Both the position numbers and the translations under genes were made by a program. This document shows, piece after piece, positions 8,550-16,908 of a stretch of DNA of 64,000 bases. This DNA comes from Streptomyces mirabilis. Lineage in GTDB: Bacteria; Actinomycetota; Actinomycetes; Streptomycetales; Streptomycetaceae. The first letter of the stretch is position 1, and the number at the start of each line of letters is the position of its first letter. The notes beneath the pieces were generated by a model. It did no database searches, was not told the DNA's origin, and saw only the letters and a program-made list of their open reading frames with translations. Location of the stretch: assembly GCF_018310535.1 (NCBI RefSeq), contig NZ_CP074102.1, positions 6,324,001 through 6,388,000 on the forward strand. Reading direction: 5' to 3'.

Positions 8550-9206
8550 TCACTGGCTGCCGTGATCCAAATACGCCAGTACGGCGAGTACGCGCCGGTT
8601 GTCATCGTCGGAGACCTCCAGCCCCAGTTTGGTGAAGATATTGGAGGTGTGTTTGGCGATCGCCCGTTCTGTGACGACGAGTTGGGCCGCGATCGCCGCG
8701 TTCGAACGCCCCTGCGCCATCAGTTCGAGCACCTCCAGCTCGCGCGGGGTCAGCCGCCCGAGCGGCTGCGCGGTGTGTGAACGCCGCGCCAGCAGCTGCT
8801 GAATCACCTGCGGATCCATCGCGGTCCCACCCGCGGCGACGCGCCGTACGGCGTCGATGAACTGCTCCGCGTCGAACACCCGGTCCTTGAGCAGATATCC
8901 GACCCCGCCCGTGCCGTCCGCGAGCAACTCCCGTGCGTACAGCTGCTCCACGTGCTGGGAGAGCACGAGCACCGGCAGCCCCGGCCGCTCCCGGCGGGCC
9001 TGAAGCGCGCACTGCAGCCCCTCGTCCGTGTGCGAGGGCGGCAGCCGTACGTCGACCACGGCGACGTCCGGCGCCAACTCGGCCAGCGCCCGGGTGAGTT
9101 CGGGTCCGCTCTCGACGGCGGCGGCGATCTCGAAGTCGTACGCCTCGAGCATCCGGACCAGTCCGTCGCGCAGCAGGAACAGGTCCTCGGCTAGGACAAC
9201 GCGCAA
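8550..9206 (-). CDS. NarL/LuxR-family response regulator, TTG start
   Basis: A 218-residue two-domain regulator. The receiver domain has acidic residues Glu7-Asp8, phospho-acceptor Asp52 (AVVDVRLPP) and the conserved Lys (YLLKDR). A C-terminal LuxR helix-turn-helix follows (LTPRELEVLELMAQG through IAKHTSNIF). No ATG or GTG in frame gives a complete receiver domain, whereas TTG at 9206 has GGAG five nt upstream and gives MRVVLAED, so TTG is taken as the start. It overlaps the 3' end of the kinase gene by 16 nt, so the two are coupled and the kinase is the cognate partner. Confidence 0.88.
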   Translation of the reverse strand: MRVVLAEDLFLLRDGLVRMLEAYDFEIAAAVESGPELTRALAELAPDVAVVDVRLPPSHTDEGLQCALQARRERPGLPVLVLSQHVEQLYARELLADGTGGVGYLLKDRVFDAEQFIDAVRRVAAGGTAMDPQVIQQLLARRSHTAQPLGRLTPRELEVLELMAQGRSNAAIAAQLVVTERAIAKHTSNIFTKLGLEVSDDDNRRVLAVLAYLDHGSQ

Positions 9207-10465
9207 GGGATCTCCATGGTGACCATGGTGGGGCCGCCCGCGGGGCTGCTGACGGCCAGGACGCCGTCGAATGTACCGAGCCGACGCTCGACGCCGGTGA
9301 GCCCCGAGCCCGCGCCGACCCGGGCGCCGCCCTCCCCGTCGTCGGTGACGGTGATGCGGAGCATTCCGTCCCTGTGCTGGAGGTCGACCCAGAGGCGCTC
9401 GGCACCGGAGTGCTTGACCGCGTTGGTCAGCACCTCGCTGACGGCGAAGTACACGGCGGACTCGACGGGCGCGTCGGCACGGCCGTCCATGTCGACGTCC
9501 ACCTCGCTCACGAGAGGCAGCCGCAGCACCAACGCCCTTACCGCGTCGCCGAGTCCACGCTCGGCGAGCACGGGGGGATGAATACCCCGCACGAGGTCGC
9601 GCAGCTCGGTGAGCGCCTCGGCGGAGGACCGGCGGGCCTGGGCGAGCAGCTGTCGGGCCTTGGCCGGGTCCTTCTCGATGAGGACCTCGACGGTCCCCAG
9701 GTCCATCCCCATGGCGACCAGTCGCGCCTGCGTCCCGTCGTGCAAGTCCCTCTCGATGCGGCGGAGTTCGGCCGCCGACGTGTCCACGGCGGTGCGCCGG
9801 GTCTCGGTGAGGACGCGGACCCGTTCGGCGAGTTCGCCGTCGCCGGAGGCGAGGACGGAGCGGGCGAGGAGGAAATGGACCCGCAGGAGGGCGGGGGAGA
9901 GGGCGTAGGAGGCGACGAGGAGCACCGCGCCCAGTGCCCCCGCGAGGAGGGCGGAGCCCTGTCCCGACACCGGCACGAAGCCGTACCACCACCCCACGTG
10001 CGTGCCGTCCGTGAAGACCCGCCACAGGCCGGCCGCCAGCGCGAAGCCCTCCAGGGGGTACAGGAGGAGGGCGGCGGGCAGCAGTGCGGTCACGAACCCG
10101 GCGGTCATGTCGACCACCAGCCAGCCGAGATCGCGCCAGGTCGCCGGGTCTCCCAGCATGCGGAAGCAGCGCGTCCACGGGGGCGTGTCCGCGGGCAGGC
10201 TCCTGTACGCGGACGGAATCCGTATCCCGCACCACTTGGCGGCGATGGTCCGCCGCCGGTCCGCGAAGGCCCGTACGCCGGTCAGGACCCAAGGGGTCGT
10301 GACGATCCCCACCCCCGCCGGCACCAGCAGGATCGACACGACGGACAGCACGAAGAGAACAACCGCTCCGGTGAACCCCCCGACGGCCAGCACCAGCCCT
10401 CGCCCTCCGGCGACCAGTACCTCAGGCCCGCGCGCCCGTATGCCCCTGCCGCTCCACATCCCCAT
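9191..10465 (-). CDS. Sensor histidine kinase (HisKA_3 type) with N-terminal membrane sensor
   Basis: A 424-residue kinase. The first 200 residues contain about four hydrophobic segments and resemble the putative-sensor domain often found on actinobacterial NarL-type kinases. The HisKA_3 box is IERDLHDGTQARL with phospho-acceptor His242. A HATPase follows with VLTNAVKHSG (N box) and DDGEGGARVGAGSGLTG (G boxes). It overlaps the downstream response regulator by 16 nt. The input signal is unknown. A GC-rich repeat cluster lies upstream. Confidence 0.9.
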   Translation of the reverse strand: MGMWSGRGIRARGPEVLVAGGRGLVLAVGGFTGAVVLFVLSVVSILLVPAGVGIVTTPWVLTGVRAFADRRRTIAAKWCGIRIPSAYRSLPADTPPWTRCFRMLGDPATWRDLGWLVVDMTAGFVTALLPAALLLYPLEGFALAAGLWRVFTDGTHVGWWYGFVPVSGQGSALLAGALGAVLLVASYALSPALLRVHFLLARSVLASGDGELAERVRVLTETRRTAVDTSAAELRRIERDLHDGTQARLVAMGMDLGTVEVLIEKDPAKARQLLAQARRSSAEALTELRDLVRGIHPPVLAERGLGDAVRALVLRLPLVSEVDVDMDGRADAPVESAVYFAVSEVLTNAVKHSGAERLWVDLQHRDGMLRITVTDDGEGGARVGAGSGLTGVERRLGTFDGVLAVSSPAGGPTMVTMEIPCALS

Positions 10466-10548
10466 ACCGCCAGTCTCACCGACCCGCCCCGCGAGGTCAC
10501 TGGGCCGAGCACCAGGGTGGGGGTGGTGCCAGGTGCACCCCGGGGACA

Positions 10549-10700
10549 GGGCTTTCCTCGCCCTCGCCGCCCCTGCCCGTCCCGTCCCGAACCTGGGGGC
10601 TCCGCCCCCGGACCCCCGGGGTGCGTTCTTCGGCTGCGGGCCGGTGGGGGTTGCTCGCGCGGTTCCCCGCGCCCCTGAAGGGGCGCGGGGAACCGCGCGG
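10549..10700. repeat. Modular GC-rich intergenic repeat, copy 1
   Basis: The gap between the epimerase 3' end and the kinase start holds three modules seen elsewhere in this window: a Ser/Pro-coding-like TTTCCTCGCCCTCGCCGCC run, a GGGGGCTCCGCCCCC palindrome, and GCGGTTCCCCGCGCCCCTGA followed by its own near-inverted copy. The last module can fold into a long GC hairpin just past the epimerase stop, so it may double as a terminator. Confidence 0.75.
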
Positions 10701-10705
10701 TGGCG

Positions 10706-11725
10706 CTACTGGGTGAGTACCTTTGTCTCCAGGTCCGGCGGGAGGCCCACCGGTGGGCGGTCCGGGCGTTGGGGGGCCACCCCGCCGATGCCCTGGAGCC
10801 AGGTCCACGTGTCCGCGACCGTCTCCGAGACGGGCCGGCACCGCAGCCCCGCCGCCACCGCACGGGACACGTCCGCCCGATGAAGAGCGTCATGCATGTC
10901 GGACCCCACCGGCACCCACACCGGCAACTGCGTCCACGGCTGAATACCGGCGTCGAGAACCACGGAAGGCTCGGTCCAACGGAGTTCCGCCCGCGCCCCG
11001 GTGACCCGGACGCACGCGTCGAGCAGCTCCCCCATCGTCGTATGCCCCTGCGGACTCATCAGGTTGTACGCCCCGCTCACCCCCGCATCCGCCGCCCCCA
11101 GGATCCACTCCGCGAGATCACGGACATCGATGTACTGGAGGGGGAGGGACCGGGGACCGGGCGCGAGTACGGGTCCGCCCCGGGCGACCCGGGTCAACCA
11201 CCACGGCAGGCGCCCGATGTTCTCGTACGGCCCGAGGATCAGCCCGGACCGCACGAGCAACGAGCGCTCCGCGCCGAACGCGGACACGGCGGCCAGCTCG
11301 CCGCCCAGTTTGTCCTGCGCGTAGTCGGTCTGTTCCGCGTCCTCGGACGCCCCTTCCACGAGCGGCGCGTCCTCGGTGTAGTCGGCGGGCGGAGCCCACG
11401 CGTAGACCGAGCAGCTCGACACGTACACATACCGCCCGGCCCGGTCGGCCAACAGCCGTGCCGTGTCGCGAACGGCCCGCGGCGCCGCCGACCAGGTGTC
11501 GACGACGACATCCCACTCACCGTCGCCCTCACCCGCGGCGGAGGCGAGCGCCGCGAGCCCGTCGGGGGCGGTGCGGTCGCCCAGCAAGGACCGCACCCCG
11601 GCGGGCGGTTCGCGGCGCCCGCGGTGGAAGACGGTCACCTCCCAGCCACGGCCGAGCGCCGCCTCCACCACGGCCCGCCCCGCGAAGTCCGTACCGCCCA
11701 GCACCAGCAGTTTCTTGGGTTTCAT
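10706..11725 (-). CDS. NAD-dependent epimerase/dehydratase family protein (extended SDR)
   Basis: A 339-residue protein with the Rossmann motif GGTDFAG at residues 10-16. The usual extended-SDR YxxxK is recognisable as YAQDK, and YVSSCSVYAW precedes it, so the catalytic Ser/Tyr/Lys are present. Members reduce or epimerise nucleotide sugars or other carbonyl substrates; the exact substrate cannot be told. It is a single leftward gene, 80 nt from the regulator at 11804, with the modular repeat at its 3' end. Confidence 0.85.
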   Translation of the reverse strand: MKPKKLLVLGGTDFAGRAVVEAALGRGWEVTVFHRGRREPPAGVRSLLGDRTAPDGLAALASAAGEGDGEWDVVVDTWSAAPRAVRDTARLLADRAGRYVYVSSCSVYAWAPPADYTEDAPLVEGASEDAEQTDYAQDKLGGELAAVSAFGAERSLLVRSGLILGPYENIGRLPWWLTRVARGGPVLAPGPRSLPLQYIDVRDLAEWILGAADAGVSGAYNLMSPQGHTTMGELLDACVRVTGARAELRWTEPSVVLDAGIQPWTQLPVWVPVGSDMHDALHRADVSRAVAAGLRCRPVSETVADTWTWLQGIGGVAPQRPDRPPVGLPPDLETKVLTQ

Positions 11726-11803
11726 ACGGACGACTCTGCCCGCACGGCCCGCCGGACGGAACGGGAATCTGCTGACAGAAGAGTTCCTGAGCGGCGGAGT
11801 GGG

Positions 11804-12388
11804 TCAACGCCCGGTCGCAGGCGCGTACTTGTACCCCACCCGCCGTACCGTCTGGATCGCCTGCCGGTGCTGCGCCCCCAGCTTGCGCCGCAACCGCGCG
11901 ACGTGGACGTCGACGGTCCGCCCGTCGCCCACGTGCCCGTAGCCCCACACGGTGGTGACCAGCTGGTCGCGGGTGTGCACCCGGTGCGGGTAGGCGACGA
12001 GGTGCGCGAGCAGCTCGAACTCCAGGTAGGTGAGGTCGAGCGGCCGCCCGTCGACCTCGGCGGTGCGCTGCACGGGGTCGATGCGGACGAGCGGGTCGTC
12101 CCCGACGGCGGCGTGGATGGGGGCCGGGGAGTCCGGGACGGCGACCGGCACCAGGGGCTGCTGGTCGGCCGGTACGAGGACCAGGTAGCCGATCATCGGC
12201 GGCTGGCCGGGGAGTACGGGCAGGGTGTGCGGGGGAGCGGGCAGCCAGGTGGCGCCCGGCGGCAGGAAGTCCGCGACGTCGACCACCTCGTCCCGGTGGA
12301 CGGCACGGAGTCGGTGCCGCGCGGGGACGGGGGCGGGTGCCGGTGCGGGGGTGGTCGCGACGGACGAGAAGGAACGAGTGGTCGCCAT
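11804..12388 (-). CDS. OmpR-type winged-helix regulator lacking a receiver domain
   Basis: A 194-residue protein. The C-terminal 95 residues form an OmpR/PhoB winged helix (LTYLEFELLAHLVAYP, VHTRDQLVTTVWGY, RTVDVHVARLRRKL, TVRRVGYKY). The N-terminal half is proline-rich with no phospho-acceptor receiver fold, so it is probably not controlled by phosphorylation from a kinase. Its position downstream of glnII and a damaged small gene is consistent with a nitrogen-related role, but this is inference. The ATG is in the expected place although its ribosome site is weak. Confidence 0.85.
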   Translation of the reverse strand: MATTRSFSSVATTPAPAPAPVPARHRLRAVHRDEVVDVADFLPPGATWLPAPPHTLPVLPGQPPMIGYLVLVPADQQPLVPVAVPDSPAPIHAAVGDDPLVRIDPVQRTAEVDGRPLDLTYLEFELLAHLVAYPHRVHTRDQLVTTVWGYGHVGDGRTVDVHVARLRRKLGAQHRQAIQTVRRVGYKYAPATGR

Positions 12389-12394
12389 GAGAGG

Positions 12395-12629
12395 TCAGCT
12401 CTTTCGCGCGAGAAGTTCGTCGGGAAGGTCGACGACCGCGAGTTCGTGGTCGGGGCCGTCGAGGACGTACGTCGTGCGCGCTGGCCGAAGGCCGGGGTGT
12501 ACGGCTTTAGAGGGCCGGCGCGTTCGTCGCGCGGCAACACACCCGGTCGAAGTCGTGATGCTGACGGGAAGGCCAGAAGGGCTCCAGGTCGGGACGACCC
12601 GTCGCGGTGTACTTCTGGAAGCTGGCCAT
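12395..12629 (-). pseudogene. Small frameshifted or broken gene between glnII and the winged-helix regulator
   Basis: Two protein-like stretches with strong GC3 bias lie end to end in different frames. The first is a 40-codon ORF starting MASFQKYTATGRPDLEPFW, containing RVCCR and stopping at 12507. The second, in the +1 frame, runs on to a stop at 12395 and ends VLDGPDHELAVVDLPDELL; no start codon was found for it after the first stop. Joined, they would make about 77 residues. Possibilities are a decayed gene, a base-call error, or a +1 shift at CTC-TAA-A, which recalls the prfB site but lacks an obvious upstream Shine-Dalgarno. The product is not recognised. Confidence 0.45.
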
Positions 12630-12719
12630 AACCCCATTGAAGCAGAAGCCGGAGCCGGGCAGGAGACTCCTCTCACAGGTCGGACGCGTCCTTGGCGTGA
12701 ACTTGACGTCGTACGACGA

Positions 12720-12754
12720 GAGGAGGCGCCCACCGTGACGGTGGGCGCCTCCTC
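12720..12754. terminator. glnII terminator hairpin
   Basis: A perfect 17-bp stem (GAGGAGGCGCCCACCGT and complement) with a 1-nt centre lies 19 nt past the glnII stop in its direction of transcription. It separates glnII from the small broken gene and the regulator downstream. Confidence 0.85.
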
Positions 12755-12772
12755 GTTCGAGTGTGGGGCGGA

Positions 12773-13801
12773 TCAGACCTGGCCGGCCTTCTCCAGGGCG
12801 GTGCAGCAGGTGTCGACGAGCAGGCGCGTGACGACGTACGGGTCGACGTTGGCGTTCGGGCGGCGGTCCTCGATGTAACCCTTGCCGTCCTTCTCGACCT
12901 GCCACGGGATGCGGACCGAGGCGCCACGGTTGGAGACGCCGTAGGAGTACTCGTTCCACGGGGCGGTCTCGTGCAGACCCGTCAGGCGGTCGTCGATGCC
13001 GGCGCCGTAGTTCTTGACGTGGTCGAGCGGCTTCGAGCCCTCGCCCAGCGACTCGCACGCGGTGATGATCGCGTCGTAGCCCTCGCGCATCGCCTTGGTG
13101 GAGAAGTTGGTGTGCGCGCCGGCGCCGTTCCAGTCGCCCTTGACAGGCTTGGGGTCGAGGGTCGCGGAGATGTTGAAGTCCTCGGCGGTGCGGTAGAGCA
13201 GCCAGCGGGCCACCCACAGCTGGTCGGAGACCTCCAGCGGCGCCAGCGGGCCGACCTGGAACTCCCACTGGCCGGGCATGACCTCGGCGTTGATGCCGGA
13301 GATGCCGAGGCCCGCCTTGAGGCAGTTCTCGAGGTGCGCCTCGACGACGTCACGGCCGAAGATCTCGTCCGCGCCGACGCCGCAGTAGTAGCCGCCCTGC
13401 GGGGCCGGGAAGCCGCCGACGGGGAAGCCGAGCGGGCGCTCCCCGTCGAAGAAGGTGTACTCCTGCTCGATACCGAAGATCGACTCCTGCGCGGCGAACT
13501 TCTCCGCCACCTCGGCCAGCGCCGCACGGGTGTTGGACTCGTGCGGCGTCATGTCGATGTTCAGGACCTCGCACATCACGAGGACGTCGTCGCCGCCGCG
13601 GATCGGGTCCGGGAAGGTCGCGACGGGCTTGAGTACGCGGTCCGAGGCGTGCCCCTCGGCCTGGTTCGTGGAAGACCCGTCGAAGCCCCAGATCGGCAGC
13701 TCGGCACCCTTGGCGTCGTCGCCCAGTATCTTCGTCTTGGAACGGAGCTTGGCCGTCGGCTCGGTGCCGTCGATCCAGATGTACTCAGCCTTGAAGGTCA
13801 C
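12773..13801 (-). CDS. glnII: Glutamine synthetase II (eukaryote-like GSII)
   Basis: A 342-residue GSII that makes glutamine from glutamate, ammonia and ATP. The GTG start gives MTFKAEYIWIDG, has GAAGGA 8 nt upstream, and fits the roughly 340-residue family length. Landmark segments are GFDGSSTNQAEG, IEQEYTFF, GQWEFQVGP, GAGAHTNFST and NRGASVRIP (substrate and metal binding). No GSI-type adenylylation loop is present, as expected for this class. A four-element GlnR-like box about 100 bp upstream suggests activation under nitrogen limitation. It is monocistronic with its own terminator. Confidence 0.97.
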   Translation of the reverse strand: MTFKAEYIWIDGTEPTAKLRSKTKILGDDAKGAELPIWGFDGSSTNQAEGHASDRVLKPVATFPDPIRGGDDVLVMCEVLNIDMTPHESNTRAALAEVAEKFAAQESIFGIEQEYTFFDGERPLGFPVGGFPAPQGGYYCGVGADEIFGRDVVEAHLENCLKAGLGISGINAEVMPGQWEFQVGPLAPLEVSDQLWVARWLLYRTAEDFNISATLDPKPVKGDWNGAGAHTNFSTKAMREGYDAIITACESLGEGSKPLDHVKNYGAGIDDRLTGLHETAPWNEYSYGVSNRGASVRIPWQVEKDGKGYIEDRRPNANVDPYVVTRLLVDTCCTALEKAGQV

Positions 13802-13901
13802 GGGCCACATCCTTCGGGGGTGTGTCTTGGGCGCACTGCGGGTGCTGCGGCGCTGCGGCACTGGGGCGCCGCGGTAATGCCCGGCAGCCTGTCAACAGGC
13901 G

Positions 13902-13939
13902 ATTTCCCGATCATTGCTCGAATGTGAACCCCGTGTTAC
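13902..13939 (-). promoter_or_regulatory. GlnR box upstream of glnII
   Basis: Read on the minus strand the site is GTAAC, TTCAC, GCAAT and GAAAT, each separated by exactly 6 nt, which is the a1-b1-a2-b2 register of actinobacterial GlnR boxes (gTnAC-n6-GAAAC repeated). The first and last elements fit well; the inner two are degenerate. It lies about 100 bp from the glnII GTG, the same spacing as the better box upstream of glnA. The rest of the 482-bp gap shows no gene, only the hairpin at 14144. Confidence 0.65.
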
Positions 13940-14143
13940 CTGGTGCCTCTGTGCTGCGACTCACTCGCCGAGAGCGATTCGCGACCGCTATCGGTGGCCC
14001 GCTCGCGAAGTCCGCGAGCACACGCGTCCGCCCACCGTGATCCTCCCGGTCCCGGTGGCGGCGGCTCGTATGCGATGGGTTTGCGGGCGCGCACCTGGCT
14101 CCGTGACCGCCAGGTGCGGTGTCGAACTCGCTCTACGTGCCGG

Positions 14144-14173
14144 TCCTGCTGTTCGTGGCCGCGAACAGCAGGA
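14144..14173. terminator. Hairpin downstream of secreted protein gene
   Basis: A 12-bp perfect stem (TCCTGCTGTTCG and complement) with a 6-nt loop lies about 110 nt beyond the stop of the leftward gene ending at 14284. It separates that gene from the glnII promoter. Confidence 0.65.
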
Positions 14174-14283
14174 CGCACGACCCGCTTCGGGGGGCGGTCC
14201 GGGCCGCGGGGCTGCTGCCGTACGCGGCCCGGCCGGTACCGCCGTCCGGTCGGCGGAGTTCCTCAGTCGTCAGGTGTGGACGC

Positions 14284-14967
14284 TCACCCGACCTTCTCGA
14301 TCCGGGCCCGGCGGATCAGGAACTTGCCCGGCTCCCGGACCTGCTCGAACGCCGCGTTGTTGAGCAGTACGCAGCTGCCCGACACGGAGGTGACCTGCAC
14401 GGTCGTGGACTTGTTGTTGTCCAGGTTCGTGACCTTGAGCTTGGTCCCGGCCGGGAACTGGTTGCTGGACGCGGCCGGGGCGCCGCCCTCACCCGAGAGG
14501 GTGACGGTCGAGCCGTTGCAGACCTGCTGGCCGGTGGCGGCGCCACCACCACCCGTCCCCTGCGCGGGTGCGGTGGTCTGCTGCTGCGCGGGTGTGGTCG
14601 TCGCCGGCTGGGCGGACTGCGCGGGCTGCGTGGTCTGGGAGCCCTGAGCCGACTCCCCAACCGCGCAACCGGACGCCTTCTGCTGCACCTTGATCTGTGC
14701 GATGACCGCCTCGCGGTTGGCGATCCGCGCCGCCGACTGCGCGTCGGGATTCGCCCGTTGGCCGTCGATGAACTTCTGGTTGTTGCCGAGGGCGGTGGTG
14801 AGCCCCTGGCAGACCGTCGAGTCCGCGGCGGACAGGGTCCGGCCGTTCTCGGTCTGCGCCGCGTTCGAGGTGGCCGCCATGGCGAACGCGCCACCTCCGG
14901 CCACGGCGGCGGCACTGACCAGCAACGCGAGCTTCTTCTTTGGACTGAGAGTCCTTCTACGCGACAT
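14284..14967 (-). CDS. Secreted protein with Ala/Gln/Thr-rich linker, unknown function
   Basis: A 227-residue exported protein. A Lys/Arg-rich start (MSRRRTLSPKKK) and a hydrophobic core with an Ala-rich cleavage region near residue 37 form a Sec-type signal peptide. A helical domain of about 60 residues carries two Cys (STVCQGL and ASGCAVG), followed by an Ala/Thr/Gln/Pro linker (about 105-145). A C-terminal beta-rich domain of about 80 residues also has two Cys (QQVCNGS and GSCVLL). The helical domain resembles that of the DUF1996 protein at 6774. The function is unknown. It is monocistronic. Confidence 0.8.
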   Translation of the reverse strand: MSRRRTLSPKKKLALLVSAAAVAGGGAFAMAATSNAAQTENGRTLSAADSTVCQGLTTALGNNQKFIDGQRANPDAQSAARIANREAVIAQIKVQQKASGCAVGESAQGSQTTQPAQSAQPATTTPAQQQTTAPAQGTGGGGAATGQQVCNGSTVTLSGEGGAPAASSNQFPAGTKLKVTNLDNNKSTTVQVTSVSGSCVLLNNAAFEQVREPGKFLIRRARIEKVG

Positions 14968-15086
14968 GTGCGCCTCCTGTCCGTGGCCGCCTCGTGCGGC
15001 GGCCGGATGCGATCCGTGTGCCGCTATGTACGAGATCCCGAACAGGGTTACTCAATGGTTAACACGAGTCAGCGAAGTGGCTTGGG

Positions 15087-15449
15087 TCACATGCGAGTCA
15101 AGGCGTCCCGAACCGCTTCCTCCGAACGGGCCACGACCGCCGTCCCGTCGTTCGCCGTGATGATCGGACGCTGGATGAGCTTCGGGTGCTCGGCCAGTGC
15201 CTTGATCCACTGCCCGCGCGAACTGTCGTCCCGCGCCCACGACTTCAGGTCGAGCTCCTTGGCGAGGGCCTCCTGTGTCCGCGTGATGTCCCACGGTTCG
15301 AGGCCCAGCCGCTCCAGTACGGCTCGGATCTCGTCCTCCGTGGGTACGTCCTCCAGGTAGCGGCGGACGGTGTACTCCGCACCCTCCGCGTCGAGCAGGC
15401 TGATGGCGCTGCGGCACTTCGAACAGGCCGGATTGATCCAGATCTCCAT
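15087..15449 (-). CDS. ArsC/Spx-family protein (arsenate reductase-like)
   Basis: A 120-residue thioredoxin-fold protein of the ArsC family. The start at 15449 gives MEIWINPACSKCRSA with a CxxC-type pair near residues 9-12; an upstream in-frame start would add 14 residues the family does not have. C-terminal family motifs are RPIITANDG (the usual IxRPI segment) and an acidic helix. It could reduce arsenate with glutaredoxin- or mycothiol-linked thiols, or act as an Spx-like adaptor. No arsenic genes are nearby, so a general thiol-redox role is equally possible. Confidence 0.85.
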   Translation of the reverse strand: MEIWINPACSKCRSAISLLDAEGAEYTVRRYLEDVPTEDEIRAVLERLGLEPWDITRTQEALAKELDLKSWARDDSSRGQWIKALAEHPKLIQRPIITANDGTAVVARSEEAVRDALTRM

Positions 15450-15621
15450 GCCGCACACGTTACGCGTGACCCCCTTTTCCGCTGGCGTCACACCACCCCC
15501 GAGGGCCCTGTGGCCAGGGGTTGGTTCATCACAAGATCATCACTTCATCTCCATGCCTCTGTCATATGCCGAAGCCAGGAACTACCGTCATCCCACCCGA
15601 AAGCACAATCAGGGGGGCGAG

Positions 15622-16107
15622 ATGACTGACCCGTACACAAGGCCGCCTGTTCCGCGCCCGCCGGACATGCGGCCTTGGCGTAAGCGCAAGCGCGTGTGGG
15701 CGGCCGGGATCCTCCTGTTCGGTCTGGGGGCCATGGGTGGCACCCAGAGCGCGCAGGACGAGGTGAACGCGGCGAAGGCCGCGGCCGCCGGCCCCCGTCC
15801 GACGGTCACAGTGACCGCCACCGCCACCGCCACCGTCACCGTGACGCCGAAGCCGCGGGTCACCGTCACCAAGACGGTGCGGACGCCGGGCCCGACCAAG
15901 ACGGTCACCGAGGCCGCGCAGGATGCCGGCGCGGACACAAGTGGGAGCAGCGACACCGGCACCTGCTCGATCGTCTCCAACTCGGGCAACTGCTACGAGG
16001 CGGGGCAGTACTGCCGGAACAGGGACCACGGCGCTTCGACGACGGATGCCGGCGGTGCGGGCATCACGTGCGCCTACCGCAACGGGTGGCGCTGGACCTA
16101 CTCCTGA
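15622..16107 (+). CDS. Anchored protein with Thr-Val repeat stalk and Cys-rich C-terminal domain
   Basis: A 161-residue protein. A short Pro/Arg-rich cytoplasmic start is followed by one membrane segment (about residues 27-42, AAGILLFGLGAMGG), a stalk of alternating Thr and Val (TVTVTATATATV and TVTKTV, about 62-95), and a compact C-terminal domain of about 45 residues with four Cys (TCSIVSNSGNCYEAGQYC, then ITCAYRNGWRW). The C-terminal domain recurs in actinobacterial surface proteins; its role is unknown. The ATG has a G-rich ribosome site at 15611-15618. It is divergent from the ArsC-like gene. Confidence 0.75.
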   Translation: MTDPYTRPPVPRPPDMRPWRKRKRVWAAGILLFGLGAMGGTQSAQDEVNAAKAAAAGPRPTVTVTATATATVTVTPKPRVTVTKTVRTPGPTKTVTEAAQDAGADTSGSSDTGTCSIVSNSGNCYEAGQYCRNRDHGASTTDAGGAGITCAYRNGWRWTYS

Positions 16108-16366
16108 CGGCGTGAGCCGCGTCCTTCCCGGTGGGTGGTGGGCGGCTCCCCGCCGTGCCCACCGGAGGGTCTGTTCGAATTTGCCGCCGCCTCACGCACA
16201 TCTCCCGGAACTGCTGTGACACGGCGGCAACTCCCTTGCTCACCTGGATGTTTGCCGGACTCTGTGGACTCCCTGGATGTCAGTGCCGGGCAGTAAACTA
16301 GAAGCAGTGTTCGAGGGTGTCGCCGGGGGGTCCGGATGGCGCCCTGACCGCGACAGGAGGATGCCT

Positions 16367-16675
16367 GTGCCCGCTGCCGCACTGAAGCCGCTGCCCACTC
16401 AGTCCACGTCCAAGAGGGCGGTCCTGATGGACCTGCCGTACGAGCCCGTGGCGAAGCGCCCGTTGCCGCCGGGGCGGCCTCGCGAGTGGTACGTCACGCA
16501 CAACCGCCGGCTCAAGGCGATGCGTCTCGCGATCGCTCTGCTCGACTCCGGTGTGTACGTTCCGAATCAGGCCCGCGACGAGAAGATCCGCAGTACCGCG
16601 GAGGCGATCGGTGTTCATCCGCCGTCGGACACCACGTGCCACATGGTGCGCGCGCTGATGCGTTACGCGCGCTGA
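16367..16675 (+). CDS. Conserved small actinobacterial protein, unknown function
   Basis: A 102-residue basic protein, likely cytoplasmic and mostly helical, without cysteine clusters or membrane segments (one Cys near the end). Features are LMDLPYEPVAKRPLPPGRP, then HNRRLKAMRLAIALLDSG and a terminal CHMVRALMRYAR. AGGAGG at 16355-16360 directly abuts an ATG at 16361 but sits 6 nt from the GTG at 16367, so the GTG is preferred; the ATG would add two residues. It looks strongly conserved in codon use, but I do not recognise a function. Confidence 0.8.
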   Translation: MPAAALKPLPTQSTSKRAVLMDLPYEPVAKRPLPPGRPREWYVTHNRRLKAMRLAIALLDSGVYVPNQARDEKIRSTAEAIGVHPPSDTTCHMVRALMRYAR

Positions 16676-16700
16676 GCGCCGGGGCGGCGGGGGTGACGTT

Positions 16701-16855
16701 CTTCGCCCCCGCCGCCCCTACTCGGGGGCTCCGCCCCCAAACCCCCGATCGGCCTGAACGGCCTCGTCCTCAAACGCCGGACAGGCTGAAAGATGCGCGC
16801 CAGCGCTCTCAAGGGGCGCGGGGAACTCCGCGATCAGCCCCCACCGGGCCCGCAG
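16701..16855. repeat. Modular GC-rich intergenic repeat, copy 2
   Basis: It fills the space between two convergent genes. Modules in order are CTTCGCCCCCGCCGCCCC, GGGGCTCCGCCCCC, AAACCCCCGATCGGCC, CCTCGTCCTCAAACGCCGGA and GGGGCGCGGGGAACTCCGCG, then CCCCACCGGGCCCGCAG. This is the full element in the orientation opposite to the copy at 32416. It may act as a bidirectional terminator. Confidence 0.8.
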
Positions 16856-16908
16856 ACAAACGAATCGGGCGGGTGGGGATACGGGGCGAAGCTCCGTGTC
16901 CTTCGTCT

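Noticed and set aside
14041..14143. Second GlnR site in the glnII upstream gap
   Set aside because: No set of four elements with 6-nt spacing was found there.
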